DNA of 64,000 bases from Amblyomma americanum (Eukaryota; Arthropoda; Arachnida; Ixodida; Ixodidae), in NCBI RefSeq assembly GCF_052857255.1, contig NC_135505.1:65770149-65834148 (forward strand). Reading direction: 5' to 3'. Both the position numbers and the translations under genes were made by a program. Under the pieces are notes generated by a model. It searched no databases, was not told where the DNA came from, and saw only the letters and a program-made list of their open reading frames with translations. This document shows positions 44,929 through 56,036 of the stretch, in pieces; position 1 is the first letter of the stretch; every line of letters starts with the position of its first letter.

Positions 44929-45560
44929 TGCTATCGTACTACGCAAGAGGTTGTTGAAATGGTGAAGGATTTGTTTTTAGTGGGCGCTACAAATTGCATG
45001 AGGTCGCGTGATAAGCGACACCAAATCCATAAGAACAGCGTTGTCATGCATGCGTCCCTAACCAGTCGACGAATTTTGTGTTATTCGTGCATGAAGATTT
45101 CTGTCCTAACGAAAGTCTCCTGTGCCATACAAATCAATTGCTTCCGCAAAGATAATTCAATACGCGCAATCCAGTGGGGCCAATAACCGCTCCAGCTCAT
45201 TTTAAGTTGGTGTCTGAGTAGTGTGCCGGTACATATTGTCGTTGTCCGCATGACGGATTCACGATTGCAGTCGTTTTGAAGAGCAGCACTTCTCTACCTG
45301 TACATTCGCGCTTGCATGTTTGTTTTATTTCTGGCGAGAATTGCGGCCCTCAGAGCTGTTGTATGGCAAAGAGGAATATTACCAGTGCACGTAATACTAT
45401 AGTGAAAACTCCAAATGAAAAGTCCGTTGGGACATGCTGACAGTTACATTTTTTGAGAGCTATGCACTGGTGTTTGCACTTCAGTTTTCTAACTTTATTC
45501 CGCCTTACGAAAGGTGGGTGTTCACGTCCCGAAAAAGCAATAAAGACCAATCAAAGACCT
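44929..45560 (+). terminator. Lipase 3' UTR with candidate polyadenylation signal
   Basis: The first good AATAAA downstream of the stop codon on the plus strand is at 45539-45544, about 610 bp after the TAG. A GT-rich stretch (GTGTTTATAAG) follows about 30 bp later, as expected for a cleavage and polyadenylation site. No coding potential is seen in between. Confidence 0.45.
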
Positions 45561-45599
45561 ACGTTGTTTAAAAATGTGTTTATAAGCAGAGGCAAAATT

Positions 45600-46528
45600 G
45601 TAAAGGGTATTTTATTTAGATGGCTGCATTTGACTTATATGAACTTGCGTTTCTTCTGTAAAGCGATAAATTTTGCCAATTCGAGCATAAATAGCTTTTT
45701 GACGGAATATTTTATAACTTTATCTTTAGAGCGCTCCATACTACTTGCTATAGCGGAGTTTTAGTGCTTTACTTCGCTCAGCTGCTTTCTAGTTTTAATC
45801 ATGTCTTGCCGTAGCAAATCCTTGCTGTCACCTTTTTTGATATATCGCTGTTTTCCAGCCACTATTTTCGAACGCAGGCATGTTTAGGTAGCCTGGTGAT
45901 GAGCAAGGCTTTCTGCTAGAATACGCCGTTTAAGGGAAACGTGGTGTAAAAAAGTTATTGGCGTTTCGCGAGGTCACTCAAGCGTGCATAAATTGTGACA
46001 CGCCGCTCTGTTCGTTATCTGTTCTGGCAGAATGTCTGGAGGGACCATTCGAGGTAAGCAGGTTTTGCAGGTGGGATTTTACTTGTATCACATTCACAGA
46101 TGAACTCGAAATCGACGGGTGAGATTACAACATTTAAGGTTAAGCAATTGAACATATTTTACTGATCGACACTTGGATTCGATATTTTTACAGCTTTCTT
46201 TGCAAACCAATGTGAATCTTTCTAATATCAAAATTTTTTCGTCTCGATAGGTGTCCAGTTCGGGGGGTTCGGCTTGGTGAAACACTCGCACAAACCTCAC
46301 CATTATATGTATACCGGCCTGTGATTCTACTCAATGCAGGAAGTGATGTGGGAGCAAGCTGTTGTGCAGTGTTCATTAATTGAGTGACATATGGCCGCTT
46401 CATAACGATGGAGTCATCAGCAAATATGCACCAACGAGCAAAATCTTTTCCTTATAAAAATGATTGTTAGTAACCTTTAGATTTTGCGTTAACATTCTAT
46501 TGACTATGCCAACATTTCACTCCAACAT
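45600..46528. other. Intergenic stretch
   Basis: Nothing is recognised apart from short chance frames. Confidence 0.4.
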
Positions 46529-46858
46529 CTAATACATCCAAAAGGCCTGACCTCTTGAATACTTGATTAAAATATCTAAAAACTGCAAACAATTGTCCGG
46601 CAGTTCATAAGTAAAAGCAAGGCCTTTTCCTAGATGCGTAAACAGGCATAACATCTCTTTCACTAAACTGGCATGCGTCAATTTATGATTAGTTCTAAAA
46701 ACCGCAATAAAATCGCAAACATATCTAAAAATTCGCACGACGCAGCCGTTGTCAACAGAAGGTAATAAGGCACCACTGTTATGCAATATAAATTTACTCA
46801 TATCTGCCATAGACCGCGCCTTAGCATCTTCTTTGTTGACAACGGCTCCATGCTGCAA
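46529..46858 (-). pseudogene. Second PLE lineage: inverted RT fragment (minus arm)
   Basis: A minus-strand frame of 109 codons encodes the RT segment around motif C: R-I-F-R-Y-V-C-D-F-I-A-V-F (Y-V-D-D with the first Asp mutated to Cys), followed by G-L-A-F-T-Y-E-L-P and L-Q-F-L-D-I. These strings are typical of a PLE lineage different from the pair at 22.9-29.2 kb, which has Y-L-D-D-I-F-I-I-W. It is truncated on both sides and stands head-to-head with the plus arm that starts at 46861. Confidence 0.7.
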
Positions 46859-46860
46859 AT

Positions 46861-47790
46861 TTTTAGATAGGTTGACGGTTTTTTGGTGATTTTAAAAACT
46901 AACTGTAGCTTGACGTATGCCAATACTGCAGAATGGATCTTATGCCTGTTTAGACAACTAGCGAAAGGCCTCGCTTTCACTTATGAACTACCGGACAACA
47001 ACTGTTTGCAGTTTTTTTTTATATTAAGGTGAAGTATTCAGGAGGCCAGGGCAGTTGGATGTATTTTCCCAAAGAAAAGAACTCTTGTCTTACGGTTCGA
47101 CAGATTCTAAGACAGTAAAAAGGGCCATCGCTTCTCTTTGATTGAAATCTACGCTAATCAAGTCCTGTGCTCACATGGTTGATTACAGTTTAAACAACCA
47201 GATCAACAGGCTTAAAAGGCGGGCTACCAATGCTCTTTTGTGTTTGCAGTAAAAGAGATCGTATTACTAGTAATAAAAAGGAAGAAAAATGCCAGAGCCA
47301 AGCCACGACCAAGGACTCCATCAGTGGTCCCTTCTACGCATAGTGTGGCCCACAGCCTGAAAAAGGTGGTTGTCAGGTGTGACGTTCCTGTTGCGTACTC
47401 ATCTGGGAGAAAGCTGCGCGCCTTGTGCGCACGTATAGGGCGAACTTAGAACTCCCAATGCAAAAAGAGGCATGACAACTCCTTGTGGAATGTGCAGTTG
47501 GGTTTGTATATGAAATACCCCTGACTTGCGGCGGGGTCTATATAGGCCAAATGGGTGTGTGTATTAACATTAGAACATGGGAGTACTTTAAATCGCTTGA
47601 AAAGAGAAATGGATGCATTTTACCACTTCATTGCAATTAGTGCAAATGGCAGCCGGCGCTTGGCGGTATCAAGATTATTGGCAGAAATCACGATAAGTAA
47701 GCGCGGGAAGTTCTAGACGCCTTTCTGATGACTAAAGAAGGAGACGCATGCTGTAGTAATTTCTCTGTTGCCCTTCAGAGTAAGTAAATC
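46861..47790 (+). pseudogene. Second PLE lineage: RT-to-GIY-YIG segment (plus arm), decayed
   Basis: On the plus strand the segment begins inside the same Y-V-D-D motif (F-R-stop-V-D-G-F-L-V-I-L), then G-L-A-F-T-Y-E-L-P-D and a string like S-K-K-G-H-R-F-S. T-H-S-V-A-H-S-L-K-K-V and L-C-A-R-I follow near 47330-47440. The GIY-YIG domain comes next: Y-P-L-T-C-G-G-V-Y-I-G-Q-M-G (47515-47556), and then I-L-P-L-H-C-N. Stops and frameshifts are present throughout. It overlaps the minus arm by about 240 bp of homologous coding sequence. Confidence 0.75.
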
Positions 47791-48049
47791 GCCTTCAAAG
47801 ATTGTGTTTCATAATCACCAGGACTTGACAAAGAATATGTGTGTTATCAGATTGAAAAAATCTGTTGTGCATGTTTTTTACTGTTTTTTGATGTTTATTG
47901 CGCAGACAGTGTTTCATATTTTTCTCTTATTTTTTTATCTTGTTGTTTTATTGTGTATGAATTTGTTTTTTGCAATGATTATTATGACGTTGCTTTTGCA
48001 AAGTTGTTTTTGTACTAGAATTAGGCAACAGTAACTGGGAAATCAACTG

Positions 48050-48235
48050 CAAGATAGACAGCGTTGCGGTCGCTGTAAATATTGTTTCCACGGTGGAAGG
48101 TTGATGTGAGAGCGATAGTGAGAGGGTCATGTGACTGGGTGCCCTGCATATATTCGAGCCCCGGGCTTTCGAATAAAGAGTTCGTTGTCCTACCTCTTTC
48201 CTATCTTCTCAGTTTTCCTCTGTGCGTCGTTTGGC
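48050..48235 (+). repeat. Retroelement 3' end / LTR-like fragment with AATAAA
   Basis: CATATATTCGAGCCCCGGGC followed by CGAATAAAGAGTTCGTTGTC (AATAAA at 48172-48177) resembles polyadenylation regions of tick LTR or Penelope-type retroelements. It may be the 3' untranslated end of the PLE relic upstream, or a separate LTR piece. I cannot decide between them. Confidence 0.35.
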
Positions 48236-48239
48236 TGGT

Positions 48240-50239
48240 TTATTTTTTCTTAATACAATGCACTAAGTAGCCAAACAATGTGTGTTACACTGTCTTAGCC
48301 GAGCATCTGCCTTTAGCATTTTTGGATAGCAAGTGAATATTTTTTTTCTTACTGCTTTGCAAGTATTTCTGTAGAAATAGGACAGAAACCGAGAAACCAT
48401 TTTTGTCCACGCCAATAAACGCCTGAAACAATCAAGTACTGTAGCCAAACAATCCAACGCAATTAAAGCAGCCTTTAACAAGACACAAAGATTAGCAACC
48501 GCATTATCTACGCCGATCATCTTGTATTAGCATTTCGTTATATGCAGTTAAGAAATTGTTTTCGCTGCTTTCTATGTACCGCTCTCAGTATAATTTTTCT
48601 AGAAACCGAGAAAGCATTTTTGGTCACGGAAATAAATTACCAAACAATGGCACATCTTAACTGAAAAAAGATTTTTTCTTGCTCGCTTGACAATTAATCA
48701 TACGGCGATATATAAGAAACTGAAACTGTGCAATTTTTTAATTTTTTTTTAATAGCGATTCTAGTAGGTTCTTTGAGTCATTGAAGGATTTGAATAGCGC
48801 ATGTTTAAACTATTCAAATGGTATCGAATATGTTAACAAGTTTTCAAATACTTATCAAATAATTATTACGATGCTCGGGAAACAGACACCGTAGTTTTCT
48901 TCGGCGAATGTTCCTAAAACGCGGCCCACTCTCATGCCGCACAGCATGTCGGTGCTAATATCGGAATACCTGAGTGGTCAGCGTAATTTTTTGTTTAACC
49001 CAATTTTGTGGCTTATCAGAATTTTTTTCCGGTAAAAGTGGCATTTGCTGTAACACGACGTTTAACTCCTAATGTGGCTTGATTAAGCAATCCACTCTAG
49101 TGTGAGGGTAAATTTTAACTGAAAGATAGAAATGATGTTCTAAGCTCACCATATATTTCCCATAGCCTCAGCACCATATCTGAAATAGTACTTCTTTAAG
49201 CACAATTTCGCATTCACATAATATTTAACTATTTCAGATGTAAATGGAGTTACCACTGCAAGCGCCAGCGAAGTTGTTCTATCGTTTTATTTCAATATTA
49301 AAACCTTATAAGCAATCTCAAAGGATTAGTTTTGTCCTGTTTCTGTAATGAGCGATAGCTGAAAGGCTCACACAGGTGGAATGGCAGACGTCGGTCCCTT
49401 AACACAAAACCGAAGCGCCTCACAGTGGTCGCAGAATGCAATTATTAGGAAAAAGATATGTGCTCGCAGCCGTGGGCGGAATTATTTTGAAAAGATACAG
49501 AAACTTCTTTTTAAGAAATTTATCCAGAAATGGCATAACCGTTATTTGTTTTCGTTGAATCACTGGTAAATTCGCTCCACCAATTCTGTATAACCCCAGT
49601 ACTCCACCTGGCAACAATGTGTTTATCTGGAGGCGAACTTTGACAGGACTGTAAATCCTCTTGCACTTAGAAATTGACCGCAACTTGCGTGTTTTTTTTT
49701 TCAAAAGAACATGAAAACGAATGCGCTGACTAACGAAAGTACAGAAAATTGCCTGATGTTTCGCGTTGAAAGCAAGGGCTCTAAAGCATTCTTTCACAGG
49801 GCATCATATAGTACAACATCCCGTGACACCGGTAAACACGCCAAAATTCCTCAAAATTCTGATCTCCTGGACGAACCTGCTTTGCACGCTCATAGAGTTT
49901 GCGGAGTGGCCTCCAGATGTGGGTAGAAAATTCAGTGCGCAGTCGCGAACTCCCAGCGCACCATTTTTCTATTCTGCCGAAACAAATTGTACTCACTCTA
50001 TGCTGCAGCATTTACAATGCCAGCAGTGAAAAGCTTGCAAACCATTCTGCCATGTCTCTCCTAGAATGAATGCCCATTGTATAGCTAACGAGAAGAAAAT
50101 ACATTTTGAAACCTCTCTCAGCAAGTGATTCACCTTTATCGAGCTCAGCAATAACAAGCTCTCCGAATTTACTTTGAGACGAGTGCCAAATGCAATGCGG
50201 TGTTAACCGTCTAGCAAATTTCACGCTGCAAATTATCAG
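48240..50239. other. Intergenic anonymous stretch
   Basis: No supportable feature. Frames are short and unrelated to known domains. Confidence 0.4.
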
Positions 50240-50365
50240 TGATAGAGGGATGTCACGGAGGTTAATCAGAGGGGTGTTCCTTTTGGCTACTCTGCAAGGG
50301 GGCAAGTCATGTGGCAATATACAAAAAATAATGGGGGAAGTGGCGAGGAGCACAATCCTTATGTG
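50240..50365 (+). repeat. Second, diverged copy of the 31.4-kb dispersed repeat
   Basis: GGAGGTTAATCAGAGGGGTG followed by TTTTGGCTACTCTGCAAGGG parallels GGAGGTTAACCAG and CGGTTGGCTACCCTGCAC at 31410-31452. Confidence 0.5.
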
Positions 50366-53300
50366 ACGGAGAGGAATGAGAACGTCGGCTATTTAAACTG
50401 CGTTCCGAGGTTATACTGCCGTACCCTGAGGTTGTTGCGTCAGTGCTTGCCTAGAGATTTCAACGTTTCCTTGTATGTAGGAGGTGCTGCATTTGGTCCG
50501 CAGTGCCCTAAGGTACCAGTTGATTTTCTAACGGGCGTAATCTTTCTTTCTTCCAGCTTGTTACTAGATTTTCTGTGCAGAGTTATTTGCAAAACCTTTT
50601 CTGATCAAACCGTTCTTTCCAGAATGTTCAGCAATGCACCATGCGAGCATTGAAGTGGTATGTTGCCATTCGGAGACCGAACATATCGGCTAGAGGCAGA
50701 TGGCCACCTATTTTGTTATGTCTCCTATGTAGCCCTGTTGTTACGACCTACGTATCTAAACCTTTAAAGAAGCACCACTTGCAGGCCGAATTGACGCACA
50801 TTTCCTAAAGCAAAATGAGCACGAAAGAACGCGTTTCCTAGAAAAAGGTACAAACGAAATACAGCACTAAAATACATCCGAATTTAGGTTCTTGAAAAAC
50901 CTCTCAAACATGAGCAAACATGTGCATTGGTGGTGGCGCGTATATGCGGTCTGCTGTGTTCGAGAGTTTTTTTAAAGACATTAGAAAGTTGTGTTCAAGT
51001 CTCATGCACGTGCGCCTTGTTCTTATTGACATTTCTTCAAGACAGTAAAATCACTCGTGCCTTTGCTTCCTGGTTATCTGCACGCTCCCCTTGTGAAAAT
51101 TCTCTTACCTTTTTTTGTGTGCGAAATTTCGACCTTTTCTCTGAATTTGCCAAAATCCAGTAAAGGCAAAGTCAGAACACCGAGGGGCGGATATCGGCAC
51201 CGTGCATCATGAAACCTGTTATGTTCACAGAACGCCGCCGGAGCGCTCCTGTGCCTAAGTAAAGAATCTGGCCAATGCGCTAGCTTTTATGATCGTTGGA
51301 TACACGCCTCGAACTGCGATTCGTTTTTACCTGTCGAACTTTTGACTTGTTCACATCCTTCTTTGCATGCGTTCGTTTCAAATGACTATAATGCAAGTTT
51401 TCTTTCTTTTTTGACGAGAGAAGTTTAATTTGGACATTCGGCCTGCAAAACTCTCCGGCTTAAAAACTTTGATCTCATCGAAAAACTACTCCTAGTCGTT
51501 TTTGCTTTGACGTGCAGAAAGTATGAAAAGTGTCTGCAGCCACTTTGATTTAAGAAGAAACAGTCATGTTAGAGTGCCATCGCCACCGGGTGCTTGTCCT
51601 ACCCTTTTGGTACTTCTTCTGTTTCATGATGCCGTTCCTAAAGCAGCGCCGCCCGTAAAGCATTGCTTTACACTAGGCCTAGCGCTCTAACTTAGCAGCA
51701 GCCAGGTGAACACTTTCCTAGTGGACTCTGCGTGCTTGTTCTACGCAGCTTTCCCAACAAACATTGAACGCTCAACAGTCTCCAAGGTTTCATGCTTCTT
51801 TGTACAGCGCACAGCCCCCATTGCATTTCACGCGTATTGATTTTTAGAGCTTTTCAGGCCCCTCAGTCGATGCGGTTGAAGAAAATGCCTCACCCTTCGT
51901 TTAAATCACTGTACACTCCATTCTTGGATATAAAGCGATACCTAACAGTAGTACATCATTTCTTGATATCGCGGAGTCGATGATGCTGCCGGAACAATGA
52001 AGGAGTGAGACCATCAGAGATGAGAGGACAGACACAGCGCCAAGGCGACGCGACTGAAGTTGCTCGGCTCCAGTTTTCTTGATGTGCGGCAAGATAAACA
52101 AGCTGCTCCTGTGGCAGGTGCACAATCAGCATCGTTTGATGTGAGGTTGCATGCGATGGAAATGAAATTAACTGAGAGGAAGCACCTTGGGTCGCCGCAG
52201 TGCATTTACCGCCACTTGACTTGAGAAAAGCTCCCCAAACACTTCGTTTATTGTTAGACACCACAAGTAATGCTTTTTTGTCTATTCTGTCCTGCGGGAA
52301 AAGCCAAGCTAAAGCTTCTAATCTTGCGCTGATATTAACGCTTAGAAAAATGTTCACATTATATTCTTATGCCCACCGTTTGCACAGCGATTAATATTTG
52401 TGCGTGAATTCTTTTTTCTGCGTTATTCCCAAGAATTTGCGGTAGCGATAATTACAAACAAAACTCGTCAACAAAGGCCTTGCTCACTTCAGTTTCTTCT
52501 CACCATCGCTTTTTGAATCAATCTTAAATGCGCTTCTTCATTTTGCTAAAACTAAACTATAGGGCGTGAATCTTCTGTACACAGCTGAGAAGTTCATAAA
52601 TGTTCTCTGCTTGCTTGTTTAGACACGAAAATTATATTTTTGTTCGAATTTCAATCTTGTATTTCCAATCCTGTAGCACGTAATTGATTTTCAATTCTTT
52701 AGCACGTACTCGTGCTTCATTTTGCCACTATTGTACAAGCTGACCGACGAATGCACTTCAATTGGCATAAAATATCATGACAGAGTTAATTGATCATCAT
52801 TATATTTAGACTTTTTAAATAACATTTCTATTTCTAAAATCTTGTCCCTGCAATGACTAGTCCAGTAACACACTTTTTTTTGTAGTCGCAGTATGATTCT
52901 TCCTATGCAACCGCCATTTTTATTATTTGTCTGCTGTTGCCTGGCTTACAACCGTGGGAACTGACTGGTAGCTCAATTAGTCGGACGGAGAGTCCACCAT
53001 CGCATATCTGAGCACAGAGTTGTCGCTGAGGAACGCGGTTTGTTTGCCTTCGTTTCACGGTTTTATAGATGATGGCGTGTCCCGAGCAGCCCACAGTACC
53101 TGCCGGACTTCTAGGGCTCAATAATGGCTGGGCCAAAGCCCGAAATCGAACAGTACATTCTTTTATACCTCCAGCCGTCTGGTAGCCGATGCAAACGCGA
53201 ACTAACGAAAAACCACTGCTTCAGAGGTGAGGGCTGCGTACGAAACGTGATGTTCAATAAAATGTCCCCTATTTGTGAGGTTGGCGTTATCTGCAGTACA

Positions 53301-53675
53301 TGCCTGCTATCGTTCATTGATGCCTATTAAATTTTGCACGCCGCAGTGCGCAAACCAACTGGAGATATCATCGAGATTTTCTCCTATGGCCAGGTTGGGT
53401 ACTTGAAGTTTCATGGTATTGCCTGATTACGTATTTCTGCAAATTTTCTCTTGCAATATTTGATTTTAACATCATTAGGATATTTCCGCATATATTGGTG
53501 GTATTGTGCTATATTTCTGCGTAAAATCACGCCGCAGTCTAGCGTTGCATGAAGGGCGACCGCTGTGCAGTCGTCACGATATATGAACGTGCTGCATAGT
53601 ATCTGCTTGTAGCTGTGGGAATTCAGTTTCCAGACCTTTATTGCAGGAATGCATGAAACGGACACATTTTTGCCT
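50366..53675. other. Intergenic anonymous stretch
   Basis: No gene or intact element is seen. The minus-strand frame near 51956-52357 (133 codons) has no recognisable domain. Confidence 0.4.
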
Positions 53676-53738
53676 CGCGTATCCGCTATCGTTTTCCGCT
53701 ATCCGCTATCGTATCCGCTAGCGTATCCGCTATCCTTT
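53676..53738 (+). repeat. Minisatellite of GTATCCGCTATC-like units
   Basis: Five or so imperfect units (GCGTATCCGCTATC, GTTTTCCGCTATCC, GCTATCGTATCCGC and so on) of 7-13 bp are repeated head to tail. Confidence 0.75.
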
Positions 53739-54552
53739 TCTTAAAAAATCAATTGCCTGCAAAGATAGCACGCAATGGCTTTGGTTCCTTAATTAAATTT
53801 CCCGGAACATTGCCTGTCTGAAAGGCTATGTAATAATATATTCGATCTCAAGTTATTTCATTCAAATAGCACACAAGTTTTGCGCTTTTTGTTTTTGTTT
53901 TGCGCTTGCATCCAAATGCGACTGCCGTGATCGGCATCGAACACGATTCCACCCAGCACTCGCCCGTTTGGCCTTGCTACTTGAAAAAGCGGAAAGAGCC
54001 AGGACGAAATCTAGGTGCCGCGGTGGCATCAAATCATTCTCTACGAATTAATAAATGTTTCATCATAGAGTGCGGAAGTACCTAATCTATGTACTTCGTA
54101 AATAAAGTTATTCCAGACAGTCTTGACATGCTTGTTAGCTTCCAGGGGCGGCCGTGATCGTCCAGCCGGCGAAAAGCTTTGATATATGCTTAACGTCGAA
54201 GACGGTGTCGGCAAGCGCTCTGGAACAGTCTCTTTATACTCTCAGAATTCCAGCCGTATGCAACAGAAGTCTTCGGCATCGTCAATTGTGTCGTACTCTA
54301 GCATCGGAACGACAACTGCAGCAGCCGAGACGGCGTTCGTAGCCAGTTTGTTTACACTTGCAGTATGATTCGCGCCACCGGCACGAGTGGATGGGCGCAT
54401 GCGCAGTCCCATCGGGAAAAAGACTGATTGGAGTTTAAAGTGGCGTTTAGGTGTCAGAGCACAGTGATCACTGAGCAAGCTGGTAACCTTTAAAAATCGT
54501 ATTTTCGTGACTAAAATCGTTGAAAGTAACTTCAAGTCTTCACGAAAATAAA

Positions 54553-54827
54553 TTCATACCGTGCCATCACGCAGCTGTGTTTTTATGGAGGCAAAATGCC
54601 AAGGCGCTCTTGTGCTGTGCGATGTCAGTGCACGTTAAAGATCCCCAGGTGGTCGAAATTATTTAGGAGCCCTCCACTACTTTACCTCTTTCTTCCTTTC
54701 TTATTTCACTCCCTCCTTTATCTTCTCTCTTACGGCGCGGTTCAGGTGTTCAACGATAGATGAGACAGATACTGCGCCATTTCCTTTCCCCCCCCCCCCA
54801 AAAAAAAAAATTAATACCGTGCCACCA
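54553..54827 (+). mobile_element. Tick SINE with target duplication and poly-A tail
   Basis: A 17-bp imperfect target duplication flanks the copy: TTCATACCGTGCCATCA (54553-54569) and TTAATACCGTGCCACCA (54811-54827). The body includes ATGGAGGCAAAATGCC, GTGCGATGTCAGTGCACGTT, TACGGCGCGGTTCAGGTGTT and AGACAGATACTGCGCCATTT, and ends in a C-run and an A-run (54788-54810). The tRNA head is largely missing, so the copy is 5'-truncated. This is the ixodid SINE family that I know as Ruka-like. The name is from memory. Confidence 0.78.
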
Positions 54828-54891
54828 TGTGGAAAAATTCAAGGTACAAGCATCCTCCTCCCTACACGCTGAACACAAATACGGCTATATG

Positions 54892-56036
54892 AGAGTGTGA
54901 CATTCCGTGTGTGCTACGAGGATCCACGTTCGACGGCGCGGCGTAGACGGAGACCCGTGACAGCGGCATCATCAATTACCCAGCCATGCTCTTTGAGTGA
55001 CGACCAGAACAACCGGACCCGCCGCCGCCCCGGGGAAACAGGCTTTATCCTCCCCAATTTCCGGGCACATTCCAGGACAAGGGAGCTGTCAGCGGGCCAG
55101 AGCGCGCCGTACCACAGCCGACGCTATGCGCTACCGCGAAGACAACATTCTTTCGCTCCTCCCCCTTTGTCGTGGGCTATCGCCGGGAAGGCACCCACAG
55201 CTTCCCAGAAGGGCCGTGACGGACACCTGTCAGACAGACAGGCAGTACTCGCCAAGAATGTGGAAAGACAGGCGCTAGTGAATTAGCTCCGAAGAGAGAG
55301 CCTGTGTATACTCTCACTTGAGAGAGAGTGGTGGCGTTTTTGTTGTTTATTTAGTTTGTATTGTTAACAGACTCTGGGTTCGAGGCTAAGCCCAACCCAA
55401 GGGGTGGTCCCCATCTCGCATGTTATTTTGGATTGGAGAATTGATGCTTTGGGCGGGTCACTGAAAATGACCGCCCTTATTCCTTTGTTAATCAAGTGCT
55501 TAAAAGCGCATGTAAACGGATGCAGGCCAGTCCAGTCTGAGCTGGGGCTCCATGCTTAGCATGTAATGTGATGCTACTTAGGCACTAACCTGCCCGGTCG
55601 ATGAGTAAAGTAGTGCAAAGTTTGTTCTGTTGTAAAATTATGCTCTGCTGTCATCATCTACAAGCTCGCCTCCTGTTCATCTTCCAAGCCGAACGACACT
55701 AGAGGAAGGGTTTGTGAACCATCCTCGAAGAAACGGACGACTATTGAAATTCTACTGCATAGACGCTCAGGACGACATCGTTCGCCAAGAGGGCCTTCAG
55801 CGCCGAAGCCCGACGGCGTGCAGCTTCTGCCAGCAACCGCTCGAGCCCAACTCCGGAGCCACTCCATCGCCCCCATGAAGTCGTCGGCACGTAAGCTCGG
55901 ACGCCCCAGCCTCTGATGTATAACCTTAATCATGTGTAATTATTGAATATACCTGTTTGTTTAAACTGAGCCATACGGTGTCTCTTTGCCTCTCCGTCCC
56001 GTGTGGACCTGCGCATTATGGGGGTCATCACAAGAG
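54892..56036. mobile_element. Probable solo LTR (about 1.14 kb) with 4-bp target duplication
   Basis: The segment 54896-56032 starts TGTGACATTCC and ends GGTCATCACA. It therefore has TG...CA ends within a 5-bp inverted terminal repeat (TGTGA/TCACA). It is flanked by AGAG on both sides (54892-54895 and 56033-56036). A 4-bp target duplication fits Gypsy/Ty3-type integration. There is no internal retroviral-like coding region beside it, so it looks like a solo LTR left by recombination. GC-rich U3-like sequence (54940-55280) and an AT-rich, poly-A-signal-like end (55935-55965) are consistent. Frames inside it (up to 129 codons) are not host genes. Confidence 0.6.

Noticed and set aside
46529..46858. 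Host gene on the minus strand
   Set aside because: The RT-type Y-V-(D)-D motif and the inverted homology to 46861-47040 show it is a retroelement fragment.
54897..55286. 129-codon R/P-rich plus-strand frame
   Set aside because: It falls wholly inside the solo LTR and has no domain. GC-rich U3-type sequence easily yields such frames.
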